Shown: in pieces, positions 28,600 through 37,761 of the stretch
Position numbering within the stretch: the first letter of the stretch is position 1
Layout: every line of letters starts with the position of its first letter
Assembly: GCF_052050035.1 (NCBI RefSeq)
Contig: NZ_CP189882.1
Coordinates: 248,001 to 312,000 of the forward strand
Source: Symbiopectobacterium purcellii_A
Lineage (GTDB): Bacteria; Pseudomonadota; Gammaproteobacteria; Enterobacterales; Enterobacteriaceae
Direction of reading: 5' to 3'
Length of the DNA stretch: 64,000 nucleotides
Made by a program: the position numbers and the translations under genes
Notes under the pieces: generated by a model
The model's input: the letters and a program-made list of their open reading frames with translations, nothing else
What the model was told of the DNA's origin: nothing
The model's database searches: none

Positions 28600-29549
28600 G
28601 CTTTTTTCGCCTCCCCGCTGGTCTTCACATGCTTCATCTTTTCACCGTTCACCATGGAGACGAACAGCTCTTCCAGACGGTTCGCCTTGTTACTCATACT
28701 CAAAATTTGGATCCCTTGCGTGCTTAATTGGCTGAAAACACCATTGAGTCCCTGTTCACGCATTACGTCCACTTCCAGCGTTGAGGTATCGGTCAGGCGG
28801 TGGGCATACCCCTCCAGCTTGGGCAGCGGGCTTTTCGGCGCGAGATCGAGAATAAAGGTTTCCGATTGCACATTCGCAAGTAATGCCTTCATCGAGGTGT
28901 TTTCCACCAATTCGCCATGCTGAATAATGCCGATATTGCGGCACAGCATTTCCGCTTCTTCCAGGTAGTGCGTGGTGAGAATGATGGTGGTGCCCTGCGC
29001 GTTCAGCGCCTTGAGGAAACCCCACATGGAACGACGCAGTTCGATATCCACCCCGGCGGTCGGCTCATCGAGAATCAGCAGTTTGGGTTCATGCATCAGG
29101 GCACGTGCAATCATCAAACGGCGCTTCATCCCGCCGGAGAGCATGCGTGCCTTTTCCTGACGCTTTTCCCACAGATCGAGCTGCTTGAGGTATTTCTCCG
29201 CCCGTTGCAGGGCGTCCTGACGCGACACGCCATAGTACCCCGCCTGATGGGTAACGATTTGCAGCACCGTTTCAAACGGGTTGAAGTTAAACTCTTGAGG
29301 CACCAGCCCGAGTTGGCGCTTGGCGTTAACGATGTCGCGCTCCAAATCGTAGCCGAAAACGCGCACCTTACCGGAAGATTTGTTTACCAGTGAGCTGATG
29401 ATACCAATCGTGGTCGATTTCCCTGCGCCGTTCGATCCCAGCAGCGCATAAAAATCCCCAGCCTCCACGCGCAGATCGATACCGCGCACTGCCTTGACGC
29501 CCCCAGGGTACGTTTTGGTCAGTTTCTCCAGTTCCAGTGCATATGTCAT
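28596..29549 (-). CDS. yadG: ABC transporter ATP-binding protein YadG
   Basis: 317 residues. Walker A GSNGAGKST, signature LSGGMKRR, Walker B LLILDEPTAGVD and switch His in TTHYLEEAE. It drives the YadH permease. It is divergent from can, with about 115 bp between them. Confidence 0.94.
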   Translation of the reverse strand: MTYALELEKLTKTYPGGVKAVRGIDLRVEAGDFYALLGSNGAGKSTTIGIISSLVNKSSGKVRVFGYDLERDIVNAKRQLGLVPQEFNFNPFETVLQIVTHQAGYYGVSRQDALQRAEKYLKQLDLWEKRQEKARMLSGGMKRRLMIARALMHEPKLLILDEPTAGVDIELRRSMWGFLKALNAQGTTIILTTHYLEEAEMLCRNIGIIQHGELVENTSMKALLANVQSETFILDLAPKSPLPKLEGYAHRLTDTSTLEVDVMREQGLNGVFSQLSTQGIQILSMSNKANRLEELFVSMVNGEKMKHVKTSGEAKKA

Positions 29550-29663
29550 AACAAGTTAACTAGCCCTATTATCAATGAGTGACTCAGTTTCGATTTTAAA
29601 ACATTCACGCTTGCCTTATATTACCTTTCACTGCCCTTTTTTTGTCACAGGCCATTTACTTTC

Positions 29664-30305
29664 ATGAAAGATATTGAAACGCTCATCGCCAACAACCAGC
29701 GTTGGTCCAACACCATGGTTGAAGAAGATCCGGGTTACTTTGAACGTCTGGCGTTGGCACAAAAACCCCGTTTTTTTTGGATTGGCTGCTCTGACAGTCG
29801 CGTACCCGCGGAAAGCCTGACCAGCCTTGCACCCGGCGAACTGTTCGTTCACCGCAATGTGGCAAACCTGGTTATCCACACCGATTTAAACTGCCTTTCC
29901 GTAGTGCAATATGCCGTTGAAGTGCTCGAAGTCGAACACATCATCATATGCGGGCATTACGGTTGCGGCGGCGTGCAGGCGGCGGTAGAAAACCCTGAAT
30001 TGGGGCTTATCAACAACTGGCTGCTGCACATCCGTGATTTGTGGTACAAGCATAGCTCGCTGCTGGGAGAATTGCCGCCCGAAGAACGCTTTAACAAACT
30101 GTGTGAAATCAATGTAGTAGAACAAGTCTACAACTTGGGCCACTCCACCATCATGCAATCCGCCTGGAAACGCGGCCAAAAGGTCACGATCCACGGTTGG
30201 GTTTATGGCATCAAGGACGGTTTGTTAAGCGATCTGGAAGTGACCGCAACCAGCCGCGAAACGCTGGAACAGCGCTATCGCCGCGCCATCTCTTCCCTGA
30301 TCTGA
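29664..30305 (+). CDS. can: Beta-class carbonic anhydrase
   Basis: 213 residues. Zinc ligands are in IGCSDSRVPAE (Cys, with Asp-Arg dyad) and ICGHYGCGGVQ (His and Cys). It supplies bicarbonate in air and is essential at low CO2 in E. coli. It is convergent with hpt, as in E. coli. Confidence 0.96.
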   Translation: MKDIETLIANNQRWSNTMVEEDPGYFERLALAQKPRFFWIGCSDSRVPAESLTSLAPGELFVHRNVANLVIHTDLNCLSVVQYAVEVLEVEHIIICGHYGCGGVQAAVENPELGLINNWLLHIRDLWYKHSSLLGELPPEERFNKLCEINVVEQVYNLGHSTIMQSAWKRGQKVTIHGWVYGIKDGLLSDLEVTATSRETLEQRYRRAISSLI

Positions 30306-30310
30306 TATTA

Positions 30311-30333
30311 CAGGGGCACCTTATGTGCCCCTC
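30311..30333. terminator. Hairpin between convergent can and hpt
   Basis: AGGGGCAC-cttat-GTGCCCCT, an 8-bp GC-rich stem without a clear T-run. It probably stops or stabilises both transcripts. Confidence 0.6.
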
Positions 30334-30349
30334 GATTTGCCGCGACAAC

Positions 30350-30883
30350 TTATTCCTGCGGAATCACCTTGCCGATATAGGGCAAATGACGATAATGCTG
30401 CGCGTAGTCGATGCCGTATCCCAACACAAATTCGTCAGGAATAGAAAAACCGACCCACTCAACTTCCACGTCCACTTCCCGACGCTCCGGCTTATCCAAC
30501 AGCGTACAGATGGCCAGCGACGCAGGCTCACGCAGACGCAGAATTTCGCGTACTTTGCTCAGGGTGTTACCGGAATCGATAATGTCTTCCACGATCAACA
30601 CATGTTTACCACGGATGTCTCCATCCAGATCTTTGAGGATCTTGACGTCTCGCGTAGAGCTGGTCCCGCTGCCGTAGCTGGACGCCGTCATAAAGTCCAC
30701 TTCGTGGGAAACATCGATGGCACGGCATAAATCGGCCATGAAAATAAACGAACCGCGCAGCAGCCCGACTAACACCAGATCGCTGTCGCTGCCACGATAG
30801 TGCTGGCTGATTTCCTGACCCAATGCTCTCACGCGCGCGCGAACGTCCGCTTCGGCAATCATGACGTCCACAGCATGTTTCAT
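30350..30883 (-). CDS. hpt: Hypoxanthine phosphoribosyltransferase
   Basis: Purine salvage enzyme of 177 residues starting at MKHAVDVM; a second ATG lies just ahead at 30886. The PRPP-binding motif VLIVEDIIDSGNTL is intact, with YGIDYAQHYRHLPYIG at the C-terminal end. Upstream DNA is interrupted at about 30998 by IS5-A copy 2, so gcd, cueO and yacC, which follow in E. coli, are absent here. yacC turns up at 56.2 kb. Confidence 0.95.
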   Translation of the reverse strand: MKHAVDVMIAEADVRARVRALGQEISQHYRGSDSDLVLVGLLRGSFIFMADLCRAIDVSHEVDFMTASSYGSGTSSTRDVKILKDLDGDIRGKHVLIVEDIIDSGNTLSKVREILRLREPASLAICTLLDKPERREVDVEVEWVGFSIPDEFVLGYGIDYAQHYRHLPYIGKVIPQE

Positions 30884-31051
30884 CATACACATCACTCGTT
30901 TTAAAAAAGGGCGACACCAAGAGCTACGCAGCTTTTTCGCAGCCTGTTCACGGTCTCTTTGAGGCGCGCAGTATAACGCCACAGGGCAGGGTTCTCAATA
31001 AGCGTGTTGCTTAATAGTGAAATAAGGGTGTTTCGGTGATTGAAGTAAATT

Positions 31052-32149
31052 TTACGCTGTTCTGAGATGGAAATTCCAAAGACCGGCGCTAAGGAGTAAG
31101 AAGGTATCATCAATAAAGGGTCTACGATTCCGTAAAATTTGGGTCATGCAACCGAGGCGCTTGATACCCGCGATGGCGTGTTCAACTGTAATACGGATGC
31201 CCGAGATTATTTTATTTTCTTGTTTTTGTTCAGGCGATAAAGGTCTTTTTCGAGTTCCTTTTTTTGGGATTTGTGTATTAGGATGCTGTTTATCTATACC
31301 TTGAAAACCGGTATCTGCCCAGATGGTTACCTCAGGAGGAATATGGCGAATTATATCGACTTTATCGAGTAAGCGTTTATCGTGACGGCGCCCATTTTTG
31401 CTCATGGGGATAAATCCAATTTGCCTTGTTTCGTCAGTCATAATAAGCCCTTTTCGAGTGGTCTGTCTTTTCTTTCCCGAATACATTTTTTTTCGCCGAC
31501 GCAGATTCTTAGGCTTTTGGACAGGTCGCTCTGTCCCATCAATAAAGACGTCTTTAACTCCAGGAAAGGCGCGAAAAAATTCCTCAGCAGAGCGAATTTG
31601 ACGAGCGGGCAAAACACATTCTCGCCCCAAGGGGCTTTGTTGAATAATTTAACCGTTTGATTTACATCTTCTTTAGTTAGAATGCATTTACAGAGAATGT
31701 ATTTTGTTAGAACGACAAATCAAATAGTTAGCACAATAAAAAGCATTCCGAGAGGAAAAATTAGTCGTTGAAATTTTATAATGCTTATATAAATCAGTAT
31801 CTTAAATTATTCAACAAAGCCGCCCCAAGGTCATCTCTAAAACCGGCAATAATATTTTTACCCAGCGACATACCCGTGTTCTATCTAAACCAAAAAGAAG
31901 TCCTTGCAAATCATAGGTCGGATAACATTTTAAATACAATAAAATAAAAAGCAGTTTATCTAATGGGGTTGGGATAAATCCTTTCTGCCCTGCACCCATC
32001 TGCCGCTCGTGATCTTTTCGATTCTTTTTCCGATAAATCAAATAACAAGCTGAAAATTCAGCGGCTAAATTTTTCAATTCTTCGACTGATAATCCAATGA
32101 TTGCTTTACATAAACGATTATCTCGTAACAACCGCTCTTTGTTGATCAT
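31052..32149 (-). pseudogene. IS5-family transposase, interrupted by MITE B (IS5-A copy 2)
   Basis: It starts at ATG 32149 (MINKERLL) and is split after LEMTLG by the MITE. It continues RECVLPARQIR through DGTERP, WADTGFQG and VEHAIAGIKR to a stop at 31052. The second half is unbroken here, unlike copy 1. Excision of the MITE plus one 9-bp repeat would restore one open frame. Confidence 0.88.
31633..31821 (+). repeat. MITE B copy 5
   Basis: 189 bp, target duplication gccccaagg at 31624-31632 and 31822-31830. By eye identical to copy 1 at 2862, so recent spread is likely. Confidence 0.95.
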
Positions 32150-32235
32150 TTCAAACCTTTATTCTCTAAGTTAAACCTCTTTTTATTCTCAATAGCCTGA
32201 CAAAAAATGCAAGTCTCTATTCAGCAACTAGTTTA

Positions 32236-32696
32236 TAGGTATGCTCCGCATCCTGGCTCGGTGCCGCAAAGACGTGGAGGCGACGCGAGTAACCCAGCGT
32301 GTTCACGGCGAAGTTGATTTTGCAGCGTTCACCAGACACCTCCGCCTCGATTTCTCCCCAGTCATGCTGTAACTGGTAACCTGGCTGGGTTTCGAAGCGC
32401 ACGGTCTTTTTACCCGGCCGCATTTTACGTTTGGGCTGGATGTAAGCCCGAAGCGTGGAGCGTCCGCCGGGATAGCCCATCTTTCTGATTTCATGGAATA
32501 TCACTTCGGCGTTCCAGACGTTTTCGGTCAGACGCATATCGATGTACTCCATGAAAGGGCGGAGTTTTTCCATTCGCAGCCGGGCCTTACGGGCCGGCGG
32601 AGATGGATAACGCAGATACCGGCTGAAGGTGCGCTCGGAACAACCGATTTGGGTGGCAATATCGACAATGTAAGCCCCCTGATGGCGCATTTGCTT
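32236..32696 (-). pseudogene. istA fragment of a second IS21 element 'IS21-B'
   Basis: The minus-strand frame from MITE A reads MRHQGAYIVDIATQIGCSER (helix-turn-helix), MRPGKKTVRFETQPGYQLQH, then DWGEIEAEVSG and FAAPSQDAEHTY (integrase core start). It differs from the IS21-A IstA at 2.8 kb. MITE A cuts the N-terminal side and IS5-A the C-terminal side. The istB piece at 58514 could be from the same type of element. Confidence 0.75.
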
Positions 32697-32792
32697 TATA
32701 GCCAACCGACTTAAAAATGATTACATCCTATGCCCTGATATGCGGCAAAGAAGCATAGCTGGCTGTTATCAAAATAATGTCGCTTGGCTATA
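32697..32792 (-). repeat. MITE A copy 6
   Basis: A 96-bp type 1 unit in reverse orientation at the edge of the istA fragment. It marks the left breakpoint of the proposed large inversion. Confidence 0.92.
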
Positions 32793-32968
32793 TCATGAAA
32801 AAGTCCTCTCTGCTCAGCATGTTGATATCCTTTTCGGTGTAGGAACCATAAGGAAACAACATGTTGGGTGGAGCGGACAAATCAAATGGTGAATTAGGGA
32901 CTTATATCACTGGCGCTGACACCGTGGGGGCAACCAAGAGTTATCGTAAAGGATACCGGCCATTCTAA
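32793..32968 (+). other. Short region with a possible 35-residue ORF
   Basis: A truncated-looking frame MKKSSLLSMLISFSV (start ATG 32794) ends in TAG. AAGGA then precedes ATG 32861, which opens 35 codons (MLGGADKSNGELGTYITG, continuing to KSYRKGYRPF) to TAA at 32968. I recognise no family. It may be a small gene with a leader peptide or the eroded end of a larger gene cut by MITE A. It ends six bases before the convergent rnhA. Confidence 0.3.
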
Positions 32969-32973
32969 GCAGG

Positions 32974-33438
32974 TTATTCCGGCTGATACCCGTTATCGTC
33001 CTGCGTCGGGTGCGAAGCCGCCTGGCGTGCCAGTTCATCACATTTCTCGTTCTCTGGATGACCCGCGTGGCCCTTGACCCACTCCCAACGCATCGTGTGT
33101 CGCTGAATGGCGGTATCCAGGCGCTGCCAGAGATCGATATTCTTAACTGGTTTTTTATCGGCGGTTTTCCAGCCTTTAAGTTTCCAATTGTGGATCCAGC
33201 GCGTGATACCCTGCCGCACATATTGGCTATCGGTACTCAGTACCACCGTACACGGCGTGGTCAATGCTTCCAACGCAGCGATCGCCGCCATTAACTCCAT
33301 GCGATTATTGGTCGTCAGGTGATACCCTGCGCTCATGGTTTTTTCGTGCTGCTTGTAGCGCAGCACAACGCCATAACCACCTGGGCCGGGATTTCCCAGA
33401 CAAGAACCATCGGTGAAAATTTCTACCTGCTTTGTCAT
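32974..33438 (-). CDS. rnhA: Ribonuclease HI
   Basis: 154 residues, one less than E. coli. It degrades RNA in RNA-DNA hybrids. The catalytic acidic residues are in IFTDGSCLGNPG, RMELMA, STDSQYV and the late CDELAR. It is divergent from dnaQ with 57 bp between, so the promoters overlap, as in E. coli. Confidence 0.96.
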   Translation of the reverse strand: MTKQVEIFTDGSCLGNPGPGGYGVVLRYKQHEKTMSAGYHLTTNNRMELMAAIAALEALTTPCTVVLSTDSQYVRQGITRWIHNWKLKGWKTADKKPVKNIDLWQRLDTAIQRHTMRWEWVKGHAGHPENEKCDELARQAASHPTQDDNGYQPE

Positions 33439-33495
33439 CTCTGGTAGACTCTGCCTTAATCATAAAAACCGTAAGTCTGACATAAAACGAAAGCG

Positions 33496-34230
33496 ATGAG
33501 CACTGCAATTACACGACAGATCGTTCTGGATACCGAAACCACGGGGATGAACAGGCTCGGCGTTCATTATGAAGGCCATAAAATTATTGAGATTGGTGCG
33601 GTGGAGGTCATTAATCGCCGCCTGACGGGGCGCCATTATCATGTGTATATCAAGCCTGACAGACTGGTTGATCCGGAAGCGTTCATGGTCCACGGCATCA
33701 GCGATGAGTTTTTACAAGATAAACCTGCCTACGCTGAGATAGCGGAGGAGTTTATTGAGTTCATTAGCGGTGCGGAACTGGTTATTCATAATGCCACGTT
33801 TGATATCGGCTTTATAGACTATGAATTTCGCATGCTGAATCGGGATATCCCGAAAATAGAGACTTTTTGCAAGATCACCGATAGCCTCATGGTCGCGCGT
33901 AAGCTGTTTCCTGGTAAAAGAAACAGCCTGGATGCATTGTGTGACCGTTATCAGATAGATAACAGCAAACGAACGCTGCACGGGGCGTTACTCGACGCCG
34001 AAATCTTGGCTGATGTCTACCTGGCCATGACCGGGGGACAAACGTCTTTGGCGTTTGCCATGGAGAGTGACACTCAGCAAGTGAGTACAGAAAGTGAGAG
34101 CGTACAGCGAATTGCGCGCCAGGCGTCAACGTTGCCCATCATTTATGCCAGCCCGGACGAACTGGCAGCACATGAAACGCGCCTCGATCTGATTGCTAAA
34201 AAGGGGGGCAGCTGCTTGTGGCGCCAGTGA
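33496..34230 (+). CDS. dnaQ: DNA polymerase III epsilon subunit
   Basis: The 3'-5' proofreading exonuclease, 244 residues. ExoI motif VLDTETTGM, ExoII HNATFDIGF, ExoIII HGALLDAEILA. The C-terminal peptide for polymerase binding (LDLIAKKGGSCLW) is intact. tRNA-Asp follows, as in E. coli. Confidence 0.97.
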   Translation: MSTAITRQIVLDTETTGMNRLGVHYEGHKIIEIGAVEVINRRLTGRHYHVYIKPDRLVDPEAFMVHGISDEFLQDKPAYAEIAEEFIEFISGAELVIHNATFDIGFIDYEFRMLNRDIPKIETFCKITDSLMVARKLFPGKRNSLDALCDRYQIDNSKRTLHGALLDAEILADVYLAMTGGQTSLAFAMESDTQQVSTESESVQRIARQASTLPIIYASPDELAAHETRLDLIAKKGGSCLWRQ

Positions 34231-34364
34231 TCATCATCCGGTTGATGCTGATTACAGCATGACGCTGGAATTATAAACAAACAGTATGAATTGATTATAA
34301 AAAGCATTGACGCCATACCCAGATCACCTTAGTATTCATCCCGCTCGCAAGCGTATGTTAATGG

Positions 34365-34441
34365 GGAGCGGTAGTTCAGTCGGTTAGAATACCTGCCTGT
34401 CACGCAGGGGGTCGCGGGTTCGAGTCCCGTCCGTTCCGCCA
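34365..34441 (+). tRNA. aspV: tRNA-Asp (GTC)
   Basis: 77 bases beginning GGAGCGGTAGTTCAGTCGG and ending GTTCCGCCA with encoded CCA. Anticodon GTC is at 34399-34401. The acceptor stem GGAGCGG pairs with CCGTTCC allowing a G-T pair. It lies after dnaQ like aspV of E. coli. Confidence 0.97.
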
Positions 34442-34468
34442 ATAACTAGAGAATGCTTATATAAGAAC

Positions 34469-35472
34469 CTATCCCAATAGGATTTTATTCCAGACAATGA
34501 TGCCGCAGGTAAAATGCAGCATCACCCCATAATTTTCGACTTTCTTCTCCCAGCGAGTCAGAACCCGACGAAAGCGATTCATCCAGCTGTGCGTTCTCTC
34601 CACTACCCAGCGGTGAGCTTTAAAATCCGTGTTTTTGATGGCTTCCGACTCCTCTTTCCTTGACTGGATATGAGGTTCGTAACGACGACTTTTCAGACAG
34701 GCCTCCAGCCATCCGGCTTCATAGCCTTTGTGCAGACAGAGGCGGAGCTTTCTGCCGGGTCTGCCCGTCTGAAGGGCGTCGAGAGTATCAGCAACCAGCT
34801 TTATGTCGTGGGTATTTGCCCCTGAGACAACCAGAGAGAGGGGAAGCCCGTTCGCATCGGTCATCAGGCTACGCTTTACACCCTGTTTCCCCCGGTCTGT
34901 GGGATTCCGTCCTGTTTTTTTGAGCCTGCCAGCGGTGACTTCGTCATACAACCATCCATCGACAGCCATGACCAGTCGATAGCATCCAGCTGCTCGCAGG
35001 CCAGCAACCCGTTCTGCCAGAACCGTTCAAAAACTCCTGCATCCCGCCACTCCTGGAAGCGGCGGTGAGCGGAGCTTGACGAGCATATCCCGGTGGCATT
35101 CAGGGCATTCCACTGGCAACCCGTTCTGAGCACAAAGAGAATGGCGTTCATTGCGGCACGATTATCAACCCGCCTGCGATGCGTACCCAGCGAATGGTGG
35201 GTTTTGTGTTCCGGGAGCAACGGAACCATTTCCCCCCAGAGTTCATCGCTGATCTGCCACGGCTTTGTTGAATAATTTAAGATACTGATTTATATAAGCA
35301 TTATAAAATTTCAACGACTAATTTTTCCTCTCGGAATGCTTTTTATTGTGCTAACTATTTGATTTGTCGTTCTAACAAAATACATTCTCTGTAAATGCAT
35401 TCTAACTAAAGAAGATGTAAATCAAACGGTTAAGTTATTCAACAAAGCCATCTGCCACTTATTGCTTGCCAT
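34469..35472 (-). pseudogene. IS5-B transposase, two frames, interrupted by MITE B
   Basis: It starts at ATG 35472 (MASNKWQ) and is cut almost at once by MITE B. It then reads DELWGEMVPLLPEHKTHHSL to MTKSPLAGSKKQ in frame A. Frame B (AGRLKKTGRNPTDRGKQG to IIVWNKILLG, stop 34469) is in the -1 frame and joins at a run of seven A residues near 34916. Such a split is known in the IS427 group as programmed frameshifting. The MITE insertion, not the frameshift, makes this copy defective. Confidence 0.82.
35261..35449 (-). repeat. MITE B copy 6
   Basis: 189 bp, target duplication atctgccac at 35252-35260 and 35450-35458. One base in the right tip (TTAAGTTATTCAAC) differs from copies 1, 3 and 5. Confidence 0.95.
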
Positions 35473-35532
35473 ATTTCCCTCAGAAATTGCCATTACTTAT
35501 TAACTGACAATTCCTTTTGGGATAGGTTCTAA

Positions 35533-36419
35533 GTTCGCTTATATCAGCATTTTTTTTTGCTTTCTCGCAGGGTGCTTAATTTATCAACAGTAAAGAAAAC
35601 GAAATGGTGTAGTATTTCCTGCGATGAAAATGCAAAGTATTAGCTACAATACTGGCTTTAAGCGTGGGCTAGATGAAATCTATTCATTGGTTCGTGTGAA
35701 TGAGTGGGTTTGTCGCCGTGTTAGATATTATCGACTATAAGAATTTTAAACAGATAATTTATGTTGTATTTTGTCTGCCTATGCCATGCCTCCTTCACTG
35801 AAAATCATATGCGCTACCTTCTGTCTGCGCATGTTATTACCGTTGAATGCTAATAAATTTAAAAATAAAACAATATATTATCTCTGGTGGAGTGGTCTGG
35901 TATCGCATGAACAATGTTTATGTGGGGCACTATCAATCTCGTTGCGCGACCTGCTCGTATGTTTTTATTTATCGTTTCATTTTAAATGTCGATACTTTAT
36001 TCTTTTTTTTTTGAATGTTTGGTGTTTACGACTAAATGTTGATTTCTCATTCATTTTATAATAAACCTATGTAGATAGGCCGTTTTTTTTTATATTTTTA
36101 TGATTAAGCATCTGTCTAACTTGTTTTTGTTAGTTATTCTTATCACGTATTTAAAGAAAGGTAATATTAATTGTTGTTTGTTTTATGTGTGTATTTTTCA
36201 GGGGTAAGAAAAATCTTATAATCTTTTTGATTCTTGCTAGTGCTTTGTTAATTGATAGGTTTTGACAATTGTTTTTTGGGTTTTATTTATAAATATCGCC
36301 ATTGTTAATGGCGAAAAAGAGATGTTATAAAATCCCCACAATATAATGAGTGTTGAACATTACCAAGTCGAAAAATACCTGGTGAAAATGATAGAATTAA
36401 TAAATGGAGGGAATTTGAT
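35533..36419. other. AT-rich leader region before flp, about 890 bp
   Basis: No convincing gene. A plus-strand frame at 35771-36061 lacks any motif and has unlikely composition. The far end holds a likely promoter (36262-36290) and a small hairpin (36296-36314). The length and AT-richness suggest a regulatory region or an eroded gene. Confidence 0.5.
36262..36290 (+). promoter_or_regulatory. Candidate sigma-70 promoter for flp
   Basis: TTGACA at 36262-36267, 17 bp, then ATTTAT at 36285-36290 (TATAAA is offset by three). A stem TCGCCATT-gtt-AATGGCGA at 36296-36314 lies just past the likely start site and could stabilise the mRNA or bind a regulator. Confidence 0.5.
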
Positions 36420-36656
36420 ATGCATTCTTTAGCAAGTTATGTTCAGGAAAAGTCTATCGTGGGTTATATGTATTTTACTGAAGTAATGCACAATTTTAAA
36501 AATGATCAGCGCGGGGTAACCGCTGTTGAATATGCTATTGTAGCCGCGGGTGTTGCTGGGGTGGTTACGGTTATTTTTCAGAGTGATGGGGTTGTTAGTA
36601 CTATGTTGAAAAGTATCTTCATTAATATCACAAAGAAAGTGACTGATTCTGCTTAA
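36420..36656 (+). CDS. flp: Flp-type pilin
   Basis: A 78-residue prepilin, the major subunit of Flp/Tad adhesion pili. It has a long positively charged leader ending QRG, cleaved before VTAVEYAIVAAGVAGVVTVI, the Flp signature with Glu at position 5 of the mature part. GGAGGG lies 10 bp upstream of ATG 36420. The 37-residue leader is longer than the usual 15-25, so the ATG at 36468 (MYFTEVMHNFKND) is an alternative start. Confidence 0.92.
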   Translation: MHSLASYVQEKSIVGYMYFTEVMHNFKNDQRGVTAVEYAIVAAGVAGVVTVIFQSDGVVSTMLKSIFINITKKVTDSA

Positions 36657-36704
36657 TTAGAGGTTATTAACTATCCTCTGGAAAGTTGAAGCAATACTTT
36701 AACC

Positions 36705-36753
36705 CGAAACAGGTACTTTATAACTGCATGTTTTTATTAAAGTGCCTGTTTCG
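36705..36753 (+). terminator. Large hairpin between flp and rcpC
   Basis: CGAAACAGGTACTTTA pairs with TAAAGTGCCTGTTTCG (one mismatch, 16-bp arms, 17-base loop). No T-run follows. It probably limits read-through or protects the flp mRNA, giving more pilin than assembly proteins. Confidence 0.75.
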
Positions 36754-36870
36754 AAAGCCTTTATTGAGCTCATGCGGTAGCTATATGTCAAAAAAAAGAG
36801 GGGGTTCTTATAATGGGTATTATACCTGATAATAATTTTATAACAACAGCGAAAGCGGATTAGCGTTGAA

Positions 36871-37710
36871 ATGAAAAAGAGCGCATTGATTATTTACCTG
36901 TTAATGATTCTGACTGGCAGCATTGGTATTTTATTCTATATGAAATCCGCACTTACGCCGACATCAGGAACGAGTGACATGCGGGGAGATTCTTTAGCAG
37001 AAACCATTGTCGTGGCCGTCGCCCAGCGAGACCTGTCTGCCAACAATGTTCTGAAGAAAGATGATTTTCAATTGAAAAATATATCTGTATCACCAGAAAG
37101 CACTGATATGCAGTTCAATATAAAACAAAATGACCTTATTCATTGGGCACTCAAAAGTGCGGTAGCCAAAGGCACCTACCTTCAACCAACGGCGTTGGTT
37201 GAGCCCGGCAGTGATGATTATATCGCTATGTTTATCATGCCAGGAAATGTGCTTTACCCGTTTGAGTTAGATGCTTCTGATAATTATCTGTTAACCAATT
37301 TAAAGCCAGGTGCCAGTGTGGATATCTATCTTTCCTATGGACTCCGTCAAGACGATAACGGAAGTGAGGACATCATCTCGCCCGCGAAGTCGATTCGCGA
37401 TACACGGCTTAAACCTCTGATGATCAATAGGCGTGTATTGGCAATTCGTCGGATAAACCAGGATGAAAAAGAGAAGTCTCAAGAAAGTAGAAGCCAACTC
37501 CTGGTTGAACTGAGAGATTCAGAAATCAAGCTGCTAAAAGGATTAGAAGGCAACGCCAAAATACTGCTATTTCCCACGGCCAGAAACCCTATTGACTTGC
37601 GTTCGAGAGGTAGTGAAACGCTATCCGGCAAAGAGGCAACATGGCCCGTCAGTAGTGCCCCCCTGTTTGATGAACCTCGCTCGCGGCCCACACACGAGTG
37701 GCGCGGTTAA
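36871..37710 (+). CDS. rcpC: Flp pilus assembly protein RcpC/CpaB
   Basis: 279 residues. It has an N-terminal membrane anchor (ALIIYLLMILTGSIGILFYM) and then a SAF-type domain (VVAVAQRDLSANNVLKKDDF). It belongs to the periplasmic/outer-membrane part of the Tad secretion system that works with the secretin RcpA. It is followed by rcpA after about 50 bp. Confidence 0.88.
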   Translation: MKKSALIIYLLMILTGSIGILFYMKSALTPTSGTSDMRGDSLAETIVVAVAQRDLSANNVLKKDDFQLKNISVSPESTDMQFNIKQNDLIHWALKSAVAKGTYLQPTALVEPGSDDYIAMFIMPGNVLYPFELDASDNYLLTNLKPGASVDIYLSYGLRQDDNGSEDIISPAKSIRDTRLKPLMINRRVLAIRRINQDEKEKSQESRSQLLVELRDSEIKLLKGLEGNAKILLFPTARNPIDLRSRGSETLSGKEATWPVSSAPLFDEPRSRPTHEWRG

Positions 37711-37761
37711 CAGGTATTGCCTGTTGGGGTATAGGGAAATTTTAAAAGAGGAAAAAGTTTG

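Larger units (their letters stand above)
30999..32235 (-). mobile_element. IS5-A copy 2, with MITE B inside
   Basis: It is the inverse of copy 1, with tips TAAGCGTGTTGCTTAATAG (left) and CAGCAACTAGTTTA (right). Apart from the MITE B (31633-31821) it is complete. Left flank: hpt upstream region. Right flank: an istA fragment. The two sides do not share an obvious target duplication, so this is probably a rearranged site. Confidence 0.85.
34465..35529 (-). mobile_element. IS5-family element 'IS5-B' with MITE B inside
   Basis: Tips GAACCTATCCCAATAGGA and the inverse of GAACCTATCCCAAAAGGA, flanked by TAA on both sides (34462-34464, 35530-35532), the 3-bp TNA duplication known for some IS5 groups. 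It sits 24 bp after tRNA-Asp. A MITE B (35261-35449) interrupts it. A 45-bp end of another copy lies at 8200. Confidence 0.9.

Noticed and set aside
35771..36061. 96-codon open frame before flp
   Set aside because: No motif, poor start context and a composition of Cys/Phe/Leu runs typical of AT-rich non-coding DNA.
34365..36656. tRNA-Asp as the attachment site of an integrated island carrying tad
   Set aside because: I found no integrase and no second copy of the tRNA 3' end in the window; an IS5 element alone sits next to the tRNA.
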